64,000 nucleotides of DNA from Acidobacteria bacterium AB60 (lineage in GTDB: Bacteria > Acidobacteriota > Terriglobia > Terriglobales > Acidobacteriaceae). The stretch covers positions 248,001 through 312,000 of the forward strand of contig VANK01000003.1 in assembly GCA_008682415.1 (NCBI GenBank). Direction: 5' to 3'. How positions within the stretch are numbered: the first letter of the stretch is position 1; the number at the start of each line of letters is the position of its first letter. The notes under the pieces were generated by a model. That model was not told the DNA's origin. It made no database searches and worked only from the letters and a program-made list of their open reading frames with translations. Shown piece after piece: positions 1 through 9,283 of this stretch. The position numbers and the translations under genes are program-made.

Positions 1-40
1 TGGAGTTGCCGACAGTGGCTGGTGAGCGGCAATGAACTCG

Positions 41-74
41 TCGGCTCTCGTGCGTTCCGGCGCACGAGAGCCGA
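41..74. other. Perfect 14-bp inverted repeat (hairpin)
   Basis: Arms at 41-54 and 61-74 are perfectly complementary around the 6-nt loop TTCCGG. It lies about 110 bp beyond the stop of the minus-strand UspA gene. Neither side has a T-tract, so it is not a standard intrinsic terminator; it could be a Rho-independent-like 3' stabilising hairpin or a short mobile palindrome. The hairpin is seen directly; its function is unknown. Confidence 0.6.
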
Positions 75-186
75 ACGCGTGTTCACCTCATGAGAGCGGG
101 CGGATGGATTGCAACCTTTCCCTGACTTCGGAATCCCCAGCAGGATATTCCTTCGCATCTCTCCGGTTTCGTCTCCGGCCTGAGCC

Positions 187-1146
187 TCACGAGGAAGCGG
201 GCTTCCAGGGCGGTTCGTCGCCAGATTCCAACGGGTCGCGAAGCACAATCACCGGAGACGGAGCTTGTCGAATCAACGCACGTACGGTACTTCTCCCAAA
301 CCCCGCTGGCGTGGCATCCCATGGTGGGGCCAAGATCAGATAGTCTTGGCTGCAGGCGGCGTCATGGCTAAGGATCTCAGAGACAGGATCGCCCGCTCGG
401 ACGGCGATCTCCACCGGGCACAGATATTCAGCTTCTCTAAGGATGACCGAGGGCAGTTGTGCCACGAAGCTTGCATGTATCCGGTCCGTGTGATGGTTGT
501 CTCCAGACCCTTTGGGCAATATGTTCAGGATCGTGAGTTGCGACCGCAGCTCCTGACAGAGTCGACTCGCGAAAGCGAGGGGGATCTCGTTTCTGCGTTC
601 CAGGGAGAGAACCAGGGTTATTCTGTGCGAGGGCCGCTGAAGGCGAGGGAGGACCGAGAGTGTGCGCCCCACGATGCAAACGGGGACATCGAGCGAGTCA
701 ATCAGTCGATCAGCAAACGAAGCCTTGTCCTCCCCTTCAGTGAGATCGGTTGGGGAACTTAGGAGTACCCGGTCCGCTTTGCACGATTGAGCGAGAGCAA
801 AGATATCGCTGGCCTGCTGGTCGCGCAAAATGATCGGCTCGGCTGGGATTCCCGACCGGCGGAGACCCGCGGCCAACTCCACAACAGGGCCAGCAGTCGA
901 ATCGGTGACCGTGGATCGTCCTCCCGGAAGGTCCTCCACTCCCAGCGTGGCGGGAGTCTTCACGACGAATACCTTCGCGCCGCTTTGGCGAGCGTGTTGA
1001 ATGACGTGAAACTTCAGGGAGTGTGCATCAAGCAGATCGGTCACTGCTAATATCACCGTGGGCGAGCACCATTGCCGTAGAGTCGCTGTGTTGATCCGCC
1101 GGGTTGAGATTGGACGTTTCCAGTTCTCCGTATGCAAAGCTCCCAT
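187..1146 (-). CDS. Tandem-domain universal stress protein (UspA family)
   Basis: The protein is about 319 residues and reads as two UspA folds in tandem, roughly residues 33-163 and 178-308 counted from an upstream GTG at 1155. Each half starts with a hydrophobic beta strand and ends in the family's typical strand before a short tail (PVCIVGR in the first, SPVIVLR in the second). The second half has the GRSTVRALIRQAPSPV stretch that resembles the phosphate-binding end of UspA domains, while the first half is more degenerate. The start at ATG 1146 is preferred because AGGTGA precedes it; GTG 1155 is possible. Cytosolic stress role is inferred from the family. The gene stands alone, with no clear operon partner. 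Confidence 0.8.
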   Translation of the reverse strand: MGALHTENWKRPISTRRINTATLRQWCSPTVILAVTDLLDAHSLKFHVIQHARQSGAKVFVVKTPATLGVEDLPGGRSTVTDSTAGPVVELAAGLRRSGIPAEPIILRDQQASDIFALAQSCKADRVLLSSPTDLTEGEDKASFADRLIDSLDVPVCIVGRTLSVLPRLQRPSHRITLVLSLERRNEIPLAFASRLCQELRSQLTILNILPKGSGDNHHTDRIHASFVAQLPSVILREAEYLCPVEIAVRAGDPVSEILSHDAACSQDYLILAPPWDATPAGFGRSTVRALIRQAPSPVIVLRDPLESGDEPPWKPASS

Positions 1147-1644
1147 ATCACTCACCTTTCTCGTCCCTTCCTGTCCGTAAAATTAGAGCCCGACCAGAGA
1201 CCCTTCAGGACGGCCAGCGCGCAGGCTGGACGCGAGAAACATGAGAGGACATTGCATGCGAGAGGCCATTCTGGGATCGAAGCAGGTTTTGTGAAATGCG
1301 AAGCAGGATCATCGAAAGAGAACCCAGAAGAGCAGATCTCTATCGTTGGAATGCGCTCAGAAGGTGTCCCGATCGATCCACTGCCGGCGGTTCGATAGTC
1401 GTACAAGTCTTTTGACGTTGAGGGTCCGATTTTTCAAACCACAGGTTACCCTGGATTATGGCGGGATTCATCCAGCCGCGATCGGCCGTCGAGGAGAGCT
1501 TCGGACTACAGCTTCGAATAGGTGCCGCGAGGCGCACTGTGGATCTGGCGAAAACGGCAGAGGTTCTTCTACAGGTTCGCGCAAAGCCGGAGAGTAGCAG
1601 GGTTTATTCTCCCGCAATCGCCACGCATATGTAGAAGGCATAGT
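1147..1644. other. Intergenic region between divergent uspA-like and rhaM-like genes
   Basis: About 500 bp without a credible gene: reading frames here lack recognisable domains and ribosome-binding sites. It should hold the promoters for the minus-strand stress protein and the plus-strand mutarotase, but I see no strong -35/-10 pair or clear operator. Confidence 0.5.
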
Positions 1645-1992
1645 ATGGTGGTCGTTGGCGGGGGTGTTCGATTGCGTCGTATCGCTTTCCTTTTGCACTT
1701 GAGGCCGGGCACTGGAGAGGCTTATGACCGGGATCATGCCGCAGTGTGGCCGGAGATGCTTGCTCTGCTGAAGAGGGCAGGCATTAGCGAGTACTCCATC
1801 TTTCGCCGGGACGAACTACTCGTGTTATACATGCGGCTTGAAGAGGATTTTGATACGGTTTGGGATCGCATCGAGGCGGACCCGGTGAATACGCGCTGGC
1901 AGCAGGCGATGAGCGCCTATTTCGTTCCGCAGCAAGAAACGCGGCCAGGCGAACGATTTCCTTTCATGCGGGAAGTCTTCTACATGGACTGA
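1645..1992 (+). CDS. L-rhamnose mutarotase-like protein (DUF718/RhaM family)
   Basis: A protein of about 105-115 residues with the RhaM-type N-terminus RRIAFLLHLRPG, followed by YDRDHAAVWPEMLALLKRAG and EYSIFRRDELL. The family interconverts the alpha and beta anomers of L-rhamnose (or L-fucose) through His and Tyr residues; a histidine is present in the DHAAVWPE segment. Two starts are possible: ATG 1645, or TTG 1672, which would put the first residue exactly where RhaM proteins usually begin (about 106 residues). It is convergent with the sugar isomerase (6-bp gap) and near GH106 and GH39 genes, which fits deoxysugar catabolism. The exact sugar cannot be told from sequence alone. Confidence 0.8.
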   Translation: MVVVGGGVRLRRIAFLLHLRPGTGEAYDRDHAAVWPEMLALLKRAGISEYSIFRRDELLVLYMRLEEDFDTVWDRIEADPVNTRWQQAMSAYFVPQQETRPGERFPFMREVFYMD

Positions 1993-1998
1993 TGCGAG

Positions 1999-3432
1999 TC
2001 AGCAGACTTGCACGAAGGGGAGATCGAGGAGAGAAGCGCACTTGCTCAGAACGGGAGCGAGGTGGCCTACGCCGATGGCACAATGGTGCGCCGGTCCCTG
2101 CGCTGCCCAACGTTCGACGAATGCTTTTGCGCCAATGGGAAATCGGTAGTGGCTATTGGTATTGCCGATTTGCAACACCTCTCCTTGTACGCATTCGCCT
2201 TCGGCGATCAGAAATTTGAAGCCCGCGATAGGATCTTCCGCGACCGAGAGCAGGGTGACGGGCCCATGCCGGACGCTCATTTCAACGGACAGCCCGCGGC
2301 CGACCTTTCCGTGATAGACGTTCAGCGGCCTCACCCTCGTCTTTGTTTCGGCGATGTCGATGTGTCCGGGACCGTCATGTCCCATTAAGACATGGTCCGC
2401 CTCCAGGTCGAGAGCGTAAAACTCGGTGAAGGACCCTCCCGCGCCAAGGCAATCCATGATCTTCATGGCCAGGACGTTTTTGATCTCGTATTCTCCGGCA
2501 GTGGGAATTCCGCGTGCCGTGAGGAGGGAGGCAGCGAGAATGATGGAACTCATTGTGTCTTCGTTAGCAGCCACGCCGGTTCCTTTCGCGTAATACGCGA
2601 GTGAGCCAAGACCGTGAGCGGAGACTAAATGGTCGAGGGCGACTGAAGTGCGCGCGGCACGGGCCAGTTCGTCCGAGGTGCAGTCTTGCTGTACCTCGAA
2701 GTGCTCACGGAAGGCTTGGACGCGGGAATCGATTTCAGCTTGAGAGGCCCTCTCGCGGAGAGATGTCAACTCATCGATTTCCAGATGCTCGATATGCGTC
2801 CCGAACCTGACGGAGATTGCGGCGATGTCGGTTGCGATATCGAGCATTCCGCTATAGTAGTGTCCCATCAAGCCGAGGTTGTTCTCTTCCAGAGATTTCT
2901 TGACGCGGACGGCTTTGATCCAGTCCTGGATCTCCGACCATGCAGTGCTGCTTGCGAGGGTCCCGACGACCTGGTGAAATGGGATTCTTGCCCGCGAGAG
3001 CACATTCGCGATTTCGGGTAGCGGGCAGGGTGAGCACCAGGCGAGCCACTCGCCCGTCATGGCGGTGCGATCCGGGAGACGGTTGAAGGCCGGGTAGTCG
3101 ATCGCATCGCCGGGCTGCAGGCTGAGAAAGAGCACCGGGGCAGCGACTTTCCGGACCAATGGCACGATCGTGCTGGAGAGCGCGTAAGTGGATACGTGAA
3201 TGATCAACAGGTCCACATCAGCACGACGACAGGAGCTTGCGGCATCGCGCGCTCGTTGCGGAGTATCTATCAAGCCCAATGACTCGACCGTGTCGCCGCT
3301 GCTCCGCAGGCGCTCGTAAATCTGGCCGAGGTAGCCTTCGAGGCGTGATCTCAAGTCTGGGAACTGCGGCCAATAGGCGTCCAGACCAATTCCACAGAGG
3401 GCGATCCGTAAGGATTGACTAGGTTCTCTCAC
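1999..3432 (-). CDS. L-fucose/L-arabinose isomerase-type sugar isomerase
   Basis: The 477-residue protein has the layout of the arabinose/fucose isomerase superfamily: an N-terminal nucleotide-like alpha/beta domain with the DVDLLIIHVSTYA segment (residues 72-84), a middle domain, and a C-terminal metal-binding part. Candidate metal ligands are in AGEYEIKN (E314/E316), FTEF (E337) and GHDGPGH (H352/H357). The family interconverts aldoses and ketoses with Mn2+. Next to a mutarotase and a GH106 enzyme it may be the isomerase step for L-rhamnose or L-fucose, though it does not resemble classical RhaA. It lies 9 bp downstream of the GH39 gene, so these are probably co-transcribed on the minus strand. 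Confidence 0.75.
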   Translation of the reverse strand: MREPSQSLRIALCGIGLDAYWPQFPDLRSRLEGYLGQIYERLRSSGDTVESLGLIDTPQRARDAASSCRRADVDLLIIHVSTYALSSTIVPLVRKVAAPVLFLSLQPGDAIDYPAFNRLPDRTAMTGEWLAWCSPCPLPEIANVLSRARIPFHQVVGTLASSTAWSEIQDWIKAVRVKKSLEENNLGLMGHYYSGMLDIATDIAAISVRFGTHIEHLEIDELTSLRERASQAEIDSRVQAFREHFEVQQDCTSDELARAARTSVALDHLVSAHGLGSLAYYAKGTGVAANEDTMSSIILAASLLTARGIPTAGEYEIKNVLAMKIMDCLGAGGSFTEFYALDLEADHVLMGHDGPGHIDIAETKTRVRPLNVYHGKVGRGLSVEMSVRHGPVTLLSVAEDPIAGFKFLIAEGECVQGEVLQIGNTNSHYRFPIGAKAFVERWAAQGPAHHCAIGVGHLAPVLSKCASLLDLPFVQVC

Positions 3433-3441
3433 AGGCTCGGC

Positions 3442-4974
3442 TCAGTGTTGGTTTTCCGGGGGAACAATCACGGTGACGGCGAACGGAGCCAGGGAGCAAG
3501 TACTGCCGGTGACTTTTCCCTTACGGGGCTGTTCGTCGGCACTCTGCTCGTCAACGGTGAAGGTGTCGGCTGAATCAAGTTCGGGTGGGAGGGAGACGAT
3601 CTGGGACCGGTTCGTCTTGTTTACCAGCAACACCCTTCTTCCAGTTGCGGTGGCGAACCCCTGAGCAGTGAGACTACGGGAAACGTCACCGGAGTTGCTG
3701 ACGAGCTTGTCGCCCGGGCGGAAGCTGTCCTTGAGTAGGCGAAGCACCCAGTACCGCGCATTGGGCTTGCCGTTGTTGTAGTCGATCATGGAAACACTGG
3801 GGAATTGCGACGGGTAGCCGACGAGTTGAGACTCACCGATGACGTCGACGCCCATCTTGGTAAGCTCCACGAATAAAAACGCGTACAAAGCTGCAGCCGC
3901 ATTCCAGTACCGGCGGGGTATGTGATCGGGCATTGCTTTGGAAGCTCTTATCTCGATATCGTCGGTGGGGAGAATCACGCCCAGCTCATCGGTATCCACC
4001 TTTGTCTTCGGGGAGAGACGATCGCGGATCGCTAGGATATAACGTGTGGTGGCCAGGAAACCTTGAGCCTCATCGAAGAACGTGTGCTGCCATGAGTTCT
4101 CGTCTTCATCGAGCGCAGGCGTCGCATAGAAGTGAAAGGAAATGTAGTCGAGAGGAGTCCCGGGCCTGTGGTTTGCAGGGTTCAGAAAGTATTCAAAGTA
4201 CTTTGGGTTCGTCCCGGGGGCGGCGAGTGCAAGGCCCATGAACTTCGTCTCTGGACTTACCGCGTGGATGGCTGCAACGATGGCGTCGTAGCGGCGAGTG
4301 TAGTCCTCGGGTGTGGTGTTGTGCTCAAAATCGACTTCGTTCAGAACCTCCCAATAAGGGAGGGAGTAGTGATAGCGGGATTCGTGCCGTCGCCCGTTCT
4401 CATCAGTGAAGCCGCCTTTCGTATACCAGCTGACCAGTCGTGCGAAGTAGTCCCCGAGTTCTTTGCCCGTTGGATCTAGAAGTTCCGTGCCCTGCGTATA
4501 GTGCCAGAAGACCTGGTTGGGATCGGCGGGGTACTCTACCGGCTTCTCGGTCTTGAACATCCATGCGGGAATTGTGCTGAAGTTGATGATTGTCGAGTGT
4601 CCCTGGGTGGCATCGAGAAAGTCGGTGGTTACGGGATCGATGAAAGTAAAGTCCCAGGAGGTCTTCTCAGCAGTGGGCCGCTCCAGTTCAGCAACCGCAA
4701 TTCTGGGGTACGGTAGCCACGGGACGTAGCGGACATAATCGGCGCCGAGGGACTTAAGCGCGGCAAAGGAGCCGTCGTGAATAGGCGAGCCGCGGTTGAG
4801 CATCGGATTGGTGACGACCTGGAGGGTTGGGACTGATCTGGATACGACGACTGTCTTGCTCCAATCGAATGCGATGGGGATGGGCGCATCCTGACCGAAT
4901 GCAGATCGGTTCAATCCTGTGTTGAGAAGGAGTGGCAGGAATGCCATTCGCAAGATGCGCTTCCACAGCTGCAT
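3442..4974 (-). CDS. Secreted glycoside hydrolase, GH39-like
   Basis: A 510-residue exported enzyme: a basic, hydrophobic N-terminus ending near residue 28 looks like a signal peptide. The (beta/alpha)8 catalytic features fit GH39 and clan GH-A: the acid/base Asn-Glu pair at 212-213 in PYWEVLNEVDFEH, an aromatic-rich strand SFHFYA near 279-284, and a candidate nucleophile E330 in VDTDELGVI. After about residue 410 a beta-rich tail (VLLVNKTNRSQIVSL) resembles the C-terminal domain of these enzymes. GH39 members cleave beta-xylosides, alpha-L-iduronides or related bonds; the substrate here is not determined. It sits between GH106 and the isomerase on the same strand. Confidence 0.75.
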   Translation of the reverse strand: MQLWKRILRMAFLPLLLNTGLNRSAFGQDAPIPIAFDWSKTVVVSRSVPTLQVVTNPMLNRGSPIHDGSFAALKSLGADYVRYVPWLPYPRIAVAELERPTAEKTSWDFTFIDPVTTDFLDATQGHSTIINFSTIPAWMFKTEKPVEYPADPNQVFWHYTQGTELLDPTGKELGDYFARLVSWYTKGGFTDENGRRHESRYHYSLPYWEVLNEVDFEHNTTPEDYTRRYDAIVAAIHAVSPETKFMGLALAAPGTNPKYFEYFLNPANHRPGTPLDYISFHFYATPALDEDENSWQHTFFDEAQGFLATTRYILAIRDRLSPKTKVDTDELGVILPTDDIEIRASKAMPDHIPRRYWNAAAALYAFLFVELTKMGVDVIGESQLVGYPSQFPSVSMIDYNNGKPNARYWVLRLLKDSFRPGDKLVSNSGDVSRSLTAQGFATATGRRVLLVNKTNRSQIVSLPPELDSADTFTVDEQSADEQPRKGKVTGSTCSLAPFAVTVIVPPENQH

Positions 4975-5124
4975 GATCGAACCTCCTCAACGGGAGTGCG
5001 ACTTACAGGAATCTCGTGAAACCCGCAGTGCGTTAGCAGGATACTCCAGCGGATAGGCGAGCGTTCTGGAGGCTGAGGTGAACAGCGGGTGCAGGCGCTT
5101 GTGATCGGCAAGCGCCTGCGAGCC

Positions 5125-8100
5125 TCATTTCGTTTGGGAATAAATGGTAACCGGCCCGAGGAGTCCGGACGGTAGCAGCTTGGAAGATGCCTTATACGGC
5201 TTGACATCCGCGAACGTAATGCGTGTAGCACCGGGCTGTTCATCGCCAATCAGGCGGTTCACCCATGCATTGGTGACTTTGAGGCTGAGTTGATTTTCCC
5301 CGGGCTTCAGGGCGGGAGTGAGGTTGACGCGATAGGGCGCGTGCCACACGATGCCGACCGGAGTGCCATTCACGGATACTTCGGCAAGATTCTTGACGTC
5401 TCCGAGATCGATCCAGATTTGCGATCCTTTGGTGAACCATGCCGCCGGTGCTGTGAGGGATTTGGTGTAAGTTCCCGTGCCGGAAAAGTACTTAACGCCC
5501 GTCTCCTGGTTATCGCTCCAGGAGGCGAGCGAATCGAGCGAGATGGAAGCTGGAGCTCCGCGGCCGCTCTGGAACGCAATGTTCCAGGGGCCCGCCAAAG
5601 TGGCGAGTTCCTTCTTGTCGGCATGAGGCAGATTCCGCGAAGCCGCTGCTGCGGGCTTGCGGAAGACGACGAAGACACTACCCCAAGGTTCGAGATCGAG
5701 CGGAACGATAGTGCGTCCGCTCTCAGTCCGGAAGCTGGCCGGTTCCGTGGCTCCCGTCTCCGGATGCCAAAGCTCCGCTTCCTTTCCGGAGACGCGGAAG
5801 GTTGCGTCGACCCGACTTTGATGATCTCCACGATTGTCAACGAAGTAGACATCGCCATCGTGGAGACGGCGATGGACGAACTCGAGTCTGGTCTCGCCTT
5901 GAGCTTTGGTGTAGTCGAAGTCTGGTGCAACATTCAGCGCGCGAAACACGTCTTCCAGCTGCTGCCCGGCATAGACCCTGCCCTTGCCCACAGTGTGCGT
6001 CCCCGTTCCGTCGCCGAAGAGTTCGTCGGCCAGCTTCTTGAACTCGGTCTCGTCATCCGCGAGGCTCGGATCGTCAGACGGTTTGGGGCCCGCGACGGTG
6101 GCCCCTTGCCGAACGAGCTCATAAATTGCGCGGAGGACGGGCAAGGACATGTGTTGGCTGTAAGGATCGAGTCCGAGCAGCCGGTACGTCATGCCTGACT
6201 TGGTAACGAGCCTCCCATCGTCGACGCGCAGTTCGTGCATGAGGGCGTCTGCGTTGACATAGTCGAATCCATATCCTGATGGAACAGGGGGAGACTTCTT
6301 GTCGAAGATCGCTGTTAAGTTGGAGTCCTCCCCGTAAAAGTAGATGAGGTCTGCGCCGAACTTGCCCTGTTGCAGCAGATAGCTCGTGCGGGCGAGGTAG
6401 TCGACCCAGGCGCTGGCCTGGTCGGCCCATGTCTCGTTGCGATTGAACCACTGGCCGAACGGTCCGAGCGTCATTCCCGGTGCTTTGCCGATCAGCGGCT
6501 GGTGAGCGGATTCATGGATGACAAAGCGATTGATGCCATTCAGGAATTCCTGGTCGGCCGTAGGCTTGAGCGTTGCCGGCGACCACGCCCAGGGAGCGGC
6601 CGCGGCGGTCATCGACTCGGCAGCGGCGATATTCTGGCCATAGATATGGGCTACAGACGCTGACTCGCGATCGTCTGCGTTATACCCAAACTGTTCCTTG
6701 AAGACGCCCGGGACCTGGGTCCACATCGCGCTCATGGGAATCTCGTTGAACTTCTTCACCTCCATGCCGTCGGCGATGAGCGCGCGTCGCGACTCGTGCG
6801 ACTCGCCATAGTGCCCCATGTTCCACTCATGCAGGGTTTTCTCGAGCTGCTCATAGTGCTCCGAGGCCGTGAGGTCCGCAATGGTTTTGCGGAAATCCCA
6901 GAGGAAGCGATCGCTCGCCTCTGAGCTATCCACGACCTGGCCGGTTAGCACCGGGAGCCAGGGAGAAGGGTCGTAGCCGCGCAGTCTTTTGAATTGTGCG
7001 ATCAGGTTGTCAGTCCAGTTCTGCGCGCCGGCTTCCCAACTGTCGTTGATGACATACGAGATTCCTTTTTTGCCGATCAGATCGGGTCCAACCGTCTGTT
7101 TGTAGCTCTCAAGATACTTCTCGAAGTAGTTTTTGACGAACCGGTGATCCAGCTTGTCGACTTCGAGTCCTGTCGCTTCCGGGGTGGCAGGATGGTTGGT
7201 AATACCGAGCAGCGAATACCCGAGCCGAACCACGACCCAGTTTCCCGCAGGCGGCGTCCAATCAAGCTTCCCATCGGCGGTCATTTTAGAGGTGAGGTCA
7301 ACCACGTCCGCTTTCGCGATTGCGTCTGCCGAGGCGACCGGGGGAGTGGCGAATCCATACAGGTCATCTTCAGTAACGAAGGCCGCCTTCTCCTCGAAGT
7401 GATTGACCCGCGCCCCGGTGTGGAGCGCCATCTCGGCGACCTGATAGTCCTTTGGGGGTGGAGGGACTTTGAATCCAAACGAGGATCCGTCGATGCCTGC
7501 GGCCCAGTCAGGAAGCGGTGGCGGCGGGGTGCGCTTGAACGTGACCCGAAAATATCGCGCAGTTACCGGGGCAAAGGAGATGGTGTGCTCGGGTGCGTTG
7601 CTGTTCTCGAGCTTGGCAACAGGTTTGAAAGATTGGCCATCATCGCTTGCCTCCAGAGTCATCTCCGGAGCGGACATTTGCGCGATCATTTGCTCGATCC
7701 AGCTGGGAGTCTTGACGACAAAGGTGATGGACCGAACGGACTGAGGCTGCGGGAACTCGTACTGAATCCAAGAGACATCGCCTGCAGCAGGAATTGGAAG
7801 CGGCGTGGTCTTCTCGAGATCACCGTCCGAGAGCATAGACGGATCGACGGTGTTCCCGCTGGAAGTAACCTTGGCGTGAAGCGACTCAAGAGACAGATCA
7901 ACCGCAGGTCTCTTGTAGGCGAAGACCGGGGCGTCTGCGTAATACTCGGGGATCTTTACCTGATTTGGCGTACCCAGACTGTCGCGGATACCGATGTTCT
8001 GGAAGGCGCCGGTGTTTGTTGGTGGATGTTTGAGCTCGCCACGGAACGGCTTTCCGCCCTCCAACTCGGTTTCGCTCCAAACGTACTTCTTCATTCCCTC

Positions 8101-8511
8101 GGCCGGGGGTACCCAAGGACCTCCACTCTCGCTCCAACCAGGGGAACCGGCGATGGCCATCTCCATGCCGTACTGTGCACCGAGATCGATGGCGTATTTG
8201 AAGGCGTCCTGCCACTCGGGAGTCATGTAGGCGAGACGATGATCGACCACCTGAGGTGTTTGCAAGGCCGCGTCGAAGTTCTGGAACCCTGCGAGGCCTG
8301 CCCGGTGCATCCAGTCGAGGTCGAGCTTGATGCCCTCCTTGGTGATGTTGCCGTTCATCCAGTGCCACCAAACCCGCGGACGGGCGCTCTGCGGAGGATT
8401 CTGAAAGCCGCTCTTGAGAGGATCCGGACTTGAACTCTCCTGGGCGCCGGCCCATGCGGCGAACACGAACAACGAAAACACTCCAACTAGCTTCAGGCCC
8501 GGACGAATCAT
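5125..8511 (-). CDS. Exported alpha-L-rhamnosidase-type hydrolase (GH106)
   Basis: About 1,128 residues from ATG 8511, which is preceded by AGGAGA and encodes a signal peptide (MIRPGLKLVGVFSLFVFAAW). A longer frame to 8601 is open but adds a non-secretory leader. Immediately after the signal peptide comes the GH106 hallmark RPRVWWHWMNGNITKEGI. The middle has a discoidin-like beta domain (about 230-350), and the C-terminus ends in a beta-sandwich typical of family members (GTYTKSLTAP to LKVTNAWVNRL). GH106 enzymes remove terminal L-rhamnose from plant or bacterial polysaccharides. The neighbouring mutarotase and isomerase fit processing of the released sugar. The gene begins the minus-strand sugar operon. 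Confidence 0.85.
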   Translation of the reverse strand: MIRPGLKLVGVFSLFVFAAWAGAQESSSPDPLKSGFQNPPQSARPRVWWHWMNGNITKEGIKLDLDWMHRAGLAGFQNFDAALQTPQVVDHRLAYMTPEWQDAFKYAIDLGAQYGMEMAIAGSPGWSESGGPWVPPAEGMKKYVWSETELEGGKPFRGELKHPPTNTGAFQNIGIRDSLGTPNQVKIPEYYADAPVFAYKRPAVDLSLESLHAKVTSSGNTVDPSMLSDGDLEKTTPLPIPAAGDVSWIQYEFPQPQSVRSITFVVKTPSWIEQMIAQMSAPEMTLEASDDGQSFKPVAKLENSNAPEHTISFAPVTARYFRVTFKRTPPPPLPDWAAGIDGSSFGFKVPPPPKDYQVAEMALHTGARVNHFEEKAAFVTEDDLYGFATPPVASADAIAKADVVDLTSKMTADGKLDWTPPAGNWVVVRLGYSLLGITNHPATPEATGLEVDKLDHRFVKNYFEKYLESYKQTVGPDLIGKKGISYVINDSWEAGAQNWTDNLIAQFKRLRGYDPSPWLPVLTGQVVDSSEASDRFLWDFRKTIADLTASEHYEQLEKTLHEWNMGHYGESHESRRALIADGMEVKKFNEIPMSAMWTQVPGVFKEQFGYNADDRESASVAHIYGQNIAAAESMTAAAAPWAWSPATLKPTADQEFLNGINRFVIHESAHQPLIGKAPGMTLGPFGQWFNRNETWADQASAWVDYLARTSYLLQQGKFGADLIYFYGEDSNLTAIFDKKSPPVPSGYGFDYVNADALMHELRVDDGRLVTKSGMTYRLLGLDPYSQHMSLPVLRAIYELVRQGATVAGPKPSDDPSLADDETEFKKLADELFGDGTGTHTVGKGRVYAGQQLEDVFRALNVAPDFDYTKAQGETRLEFVHRRLHDGDVYFVDNRGDHQSRVDATFRVSGKEAELWHPETGATEPASFRTESGRTIVPLDLEPWGSVFVVFRKPAAAASRNLPHADKKELATLAGPWNIAFQSGRGAPASISLDSLASWSDNQETGVKYFSGTGTYTKSLTAPAAWFTKGSQIWIDLGDVKNLAEVSVNGTPVGIVWHAPYRVNLTPALKPGENQLSLKVTNAWVNRLIGDEQPGATRITFADVKPYKASSKLLPSGLLGPVTIYSQTK

Positions 8512-9283
8512 TCGATCTCCTTTCACAGGGGCACACTGCATTCGAAACCAATACCAGCGGATCGACTTCACAGCCAAAAACTGATTGAGAATCACGCGCA
8601 TTGCACTCTATCACATCCAGAGCAGAAAAAGATTCTCTTTTGGAAAATGCGTTAGACGCAGGACGCCAATGAGTGCGAGACAGCGGGGAGTGTGCGACCG
8701 CAGAACCTGAAGAACTCTGCCGAGAAGGAGGGTGTTGGCGCGTAGAAAGTCTGGCCGCAGGAACTGACGAAACGAACGGTTCAAGTTCGTGCCGTTGTCT
8801 AATGTATTGCGCGTCGTTAGCGTTCCGACGCGGGCAGGTTGGTCACTGGGCCATCGGAGTAGTTGCACTTTTGTTTCTTGCTGAAAATCGTCGCAGCTAT
8901 GCAGGCGGAATTAAAGGCAGAGAGGCATTTTCGATCAAAGGAGCGTTGGAGTAGCCGCACGAGAAGTCGTGCGAGTGCCGGCTCAAGAGCTGCGGCTCGA
9001 TAAATTGATTTATTGCTCGACATCCTTTCGCCAGGTGCGGCACCCAAGAGGCGGTCCCGGTCATTCCGGGTGGATTGCGCCGTGCGAATTCCGGCTGCGT
9101 TTTTCAAAAGAGAAACAAAATTCTTCTTGACAATCTTTCTGTTTTCTCACTAATGTCACCGATGATTTTTGGTCGGGTTGTTGGCAGGTCCCCAAAGCAG
9201 TGGCTTCCTTGCACCAAACGAGTCCCCAGACACGGAAGCCGCCAAATCAAGGCCAACGAGCACGGCGTTTGGAGGTCAAGTCG
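8512..9283. other. Intergenic control region between GH106 and TonB receptor genes
   Basis: About 770 bp separating divergent genes, with no credible coding frame. A perfect hairpin with 7-bp arms and the loop GAAG sits at 8956-8973 (CGCACGA/TCGTGCG), possibly an operator for a sugar-responsive regulator. A candidate promoter for the receptor is listed separately at 9127-9156. The long gap suggests substrate-controlled divergent transcription, but this is inference. Confidence 0.45.
9127..9156 (+). promoter_or_regulatory. Candidate sigma70-type promoter of the TonB receptor gene
   Basis: A perfect TTGACA at 9127-9132 is followed after 16 bp by ACTAAT (9149-9154), or after 18 bp by TAATGT (9151-9156). 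The surroundings are AT-rich compared with the window. The start codon is at 9284, leaving a leader of roughly 120 nt. The -10 match is only moderate. Confidence 0.45.

Noticed and set aside
6994..8433. A 479-residue plus-strand frame opposite GH106
   Set aside because: Antisense shadow caused by codon bias; the minus strand has an intact GH106 protein with signal peptide.
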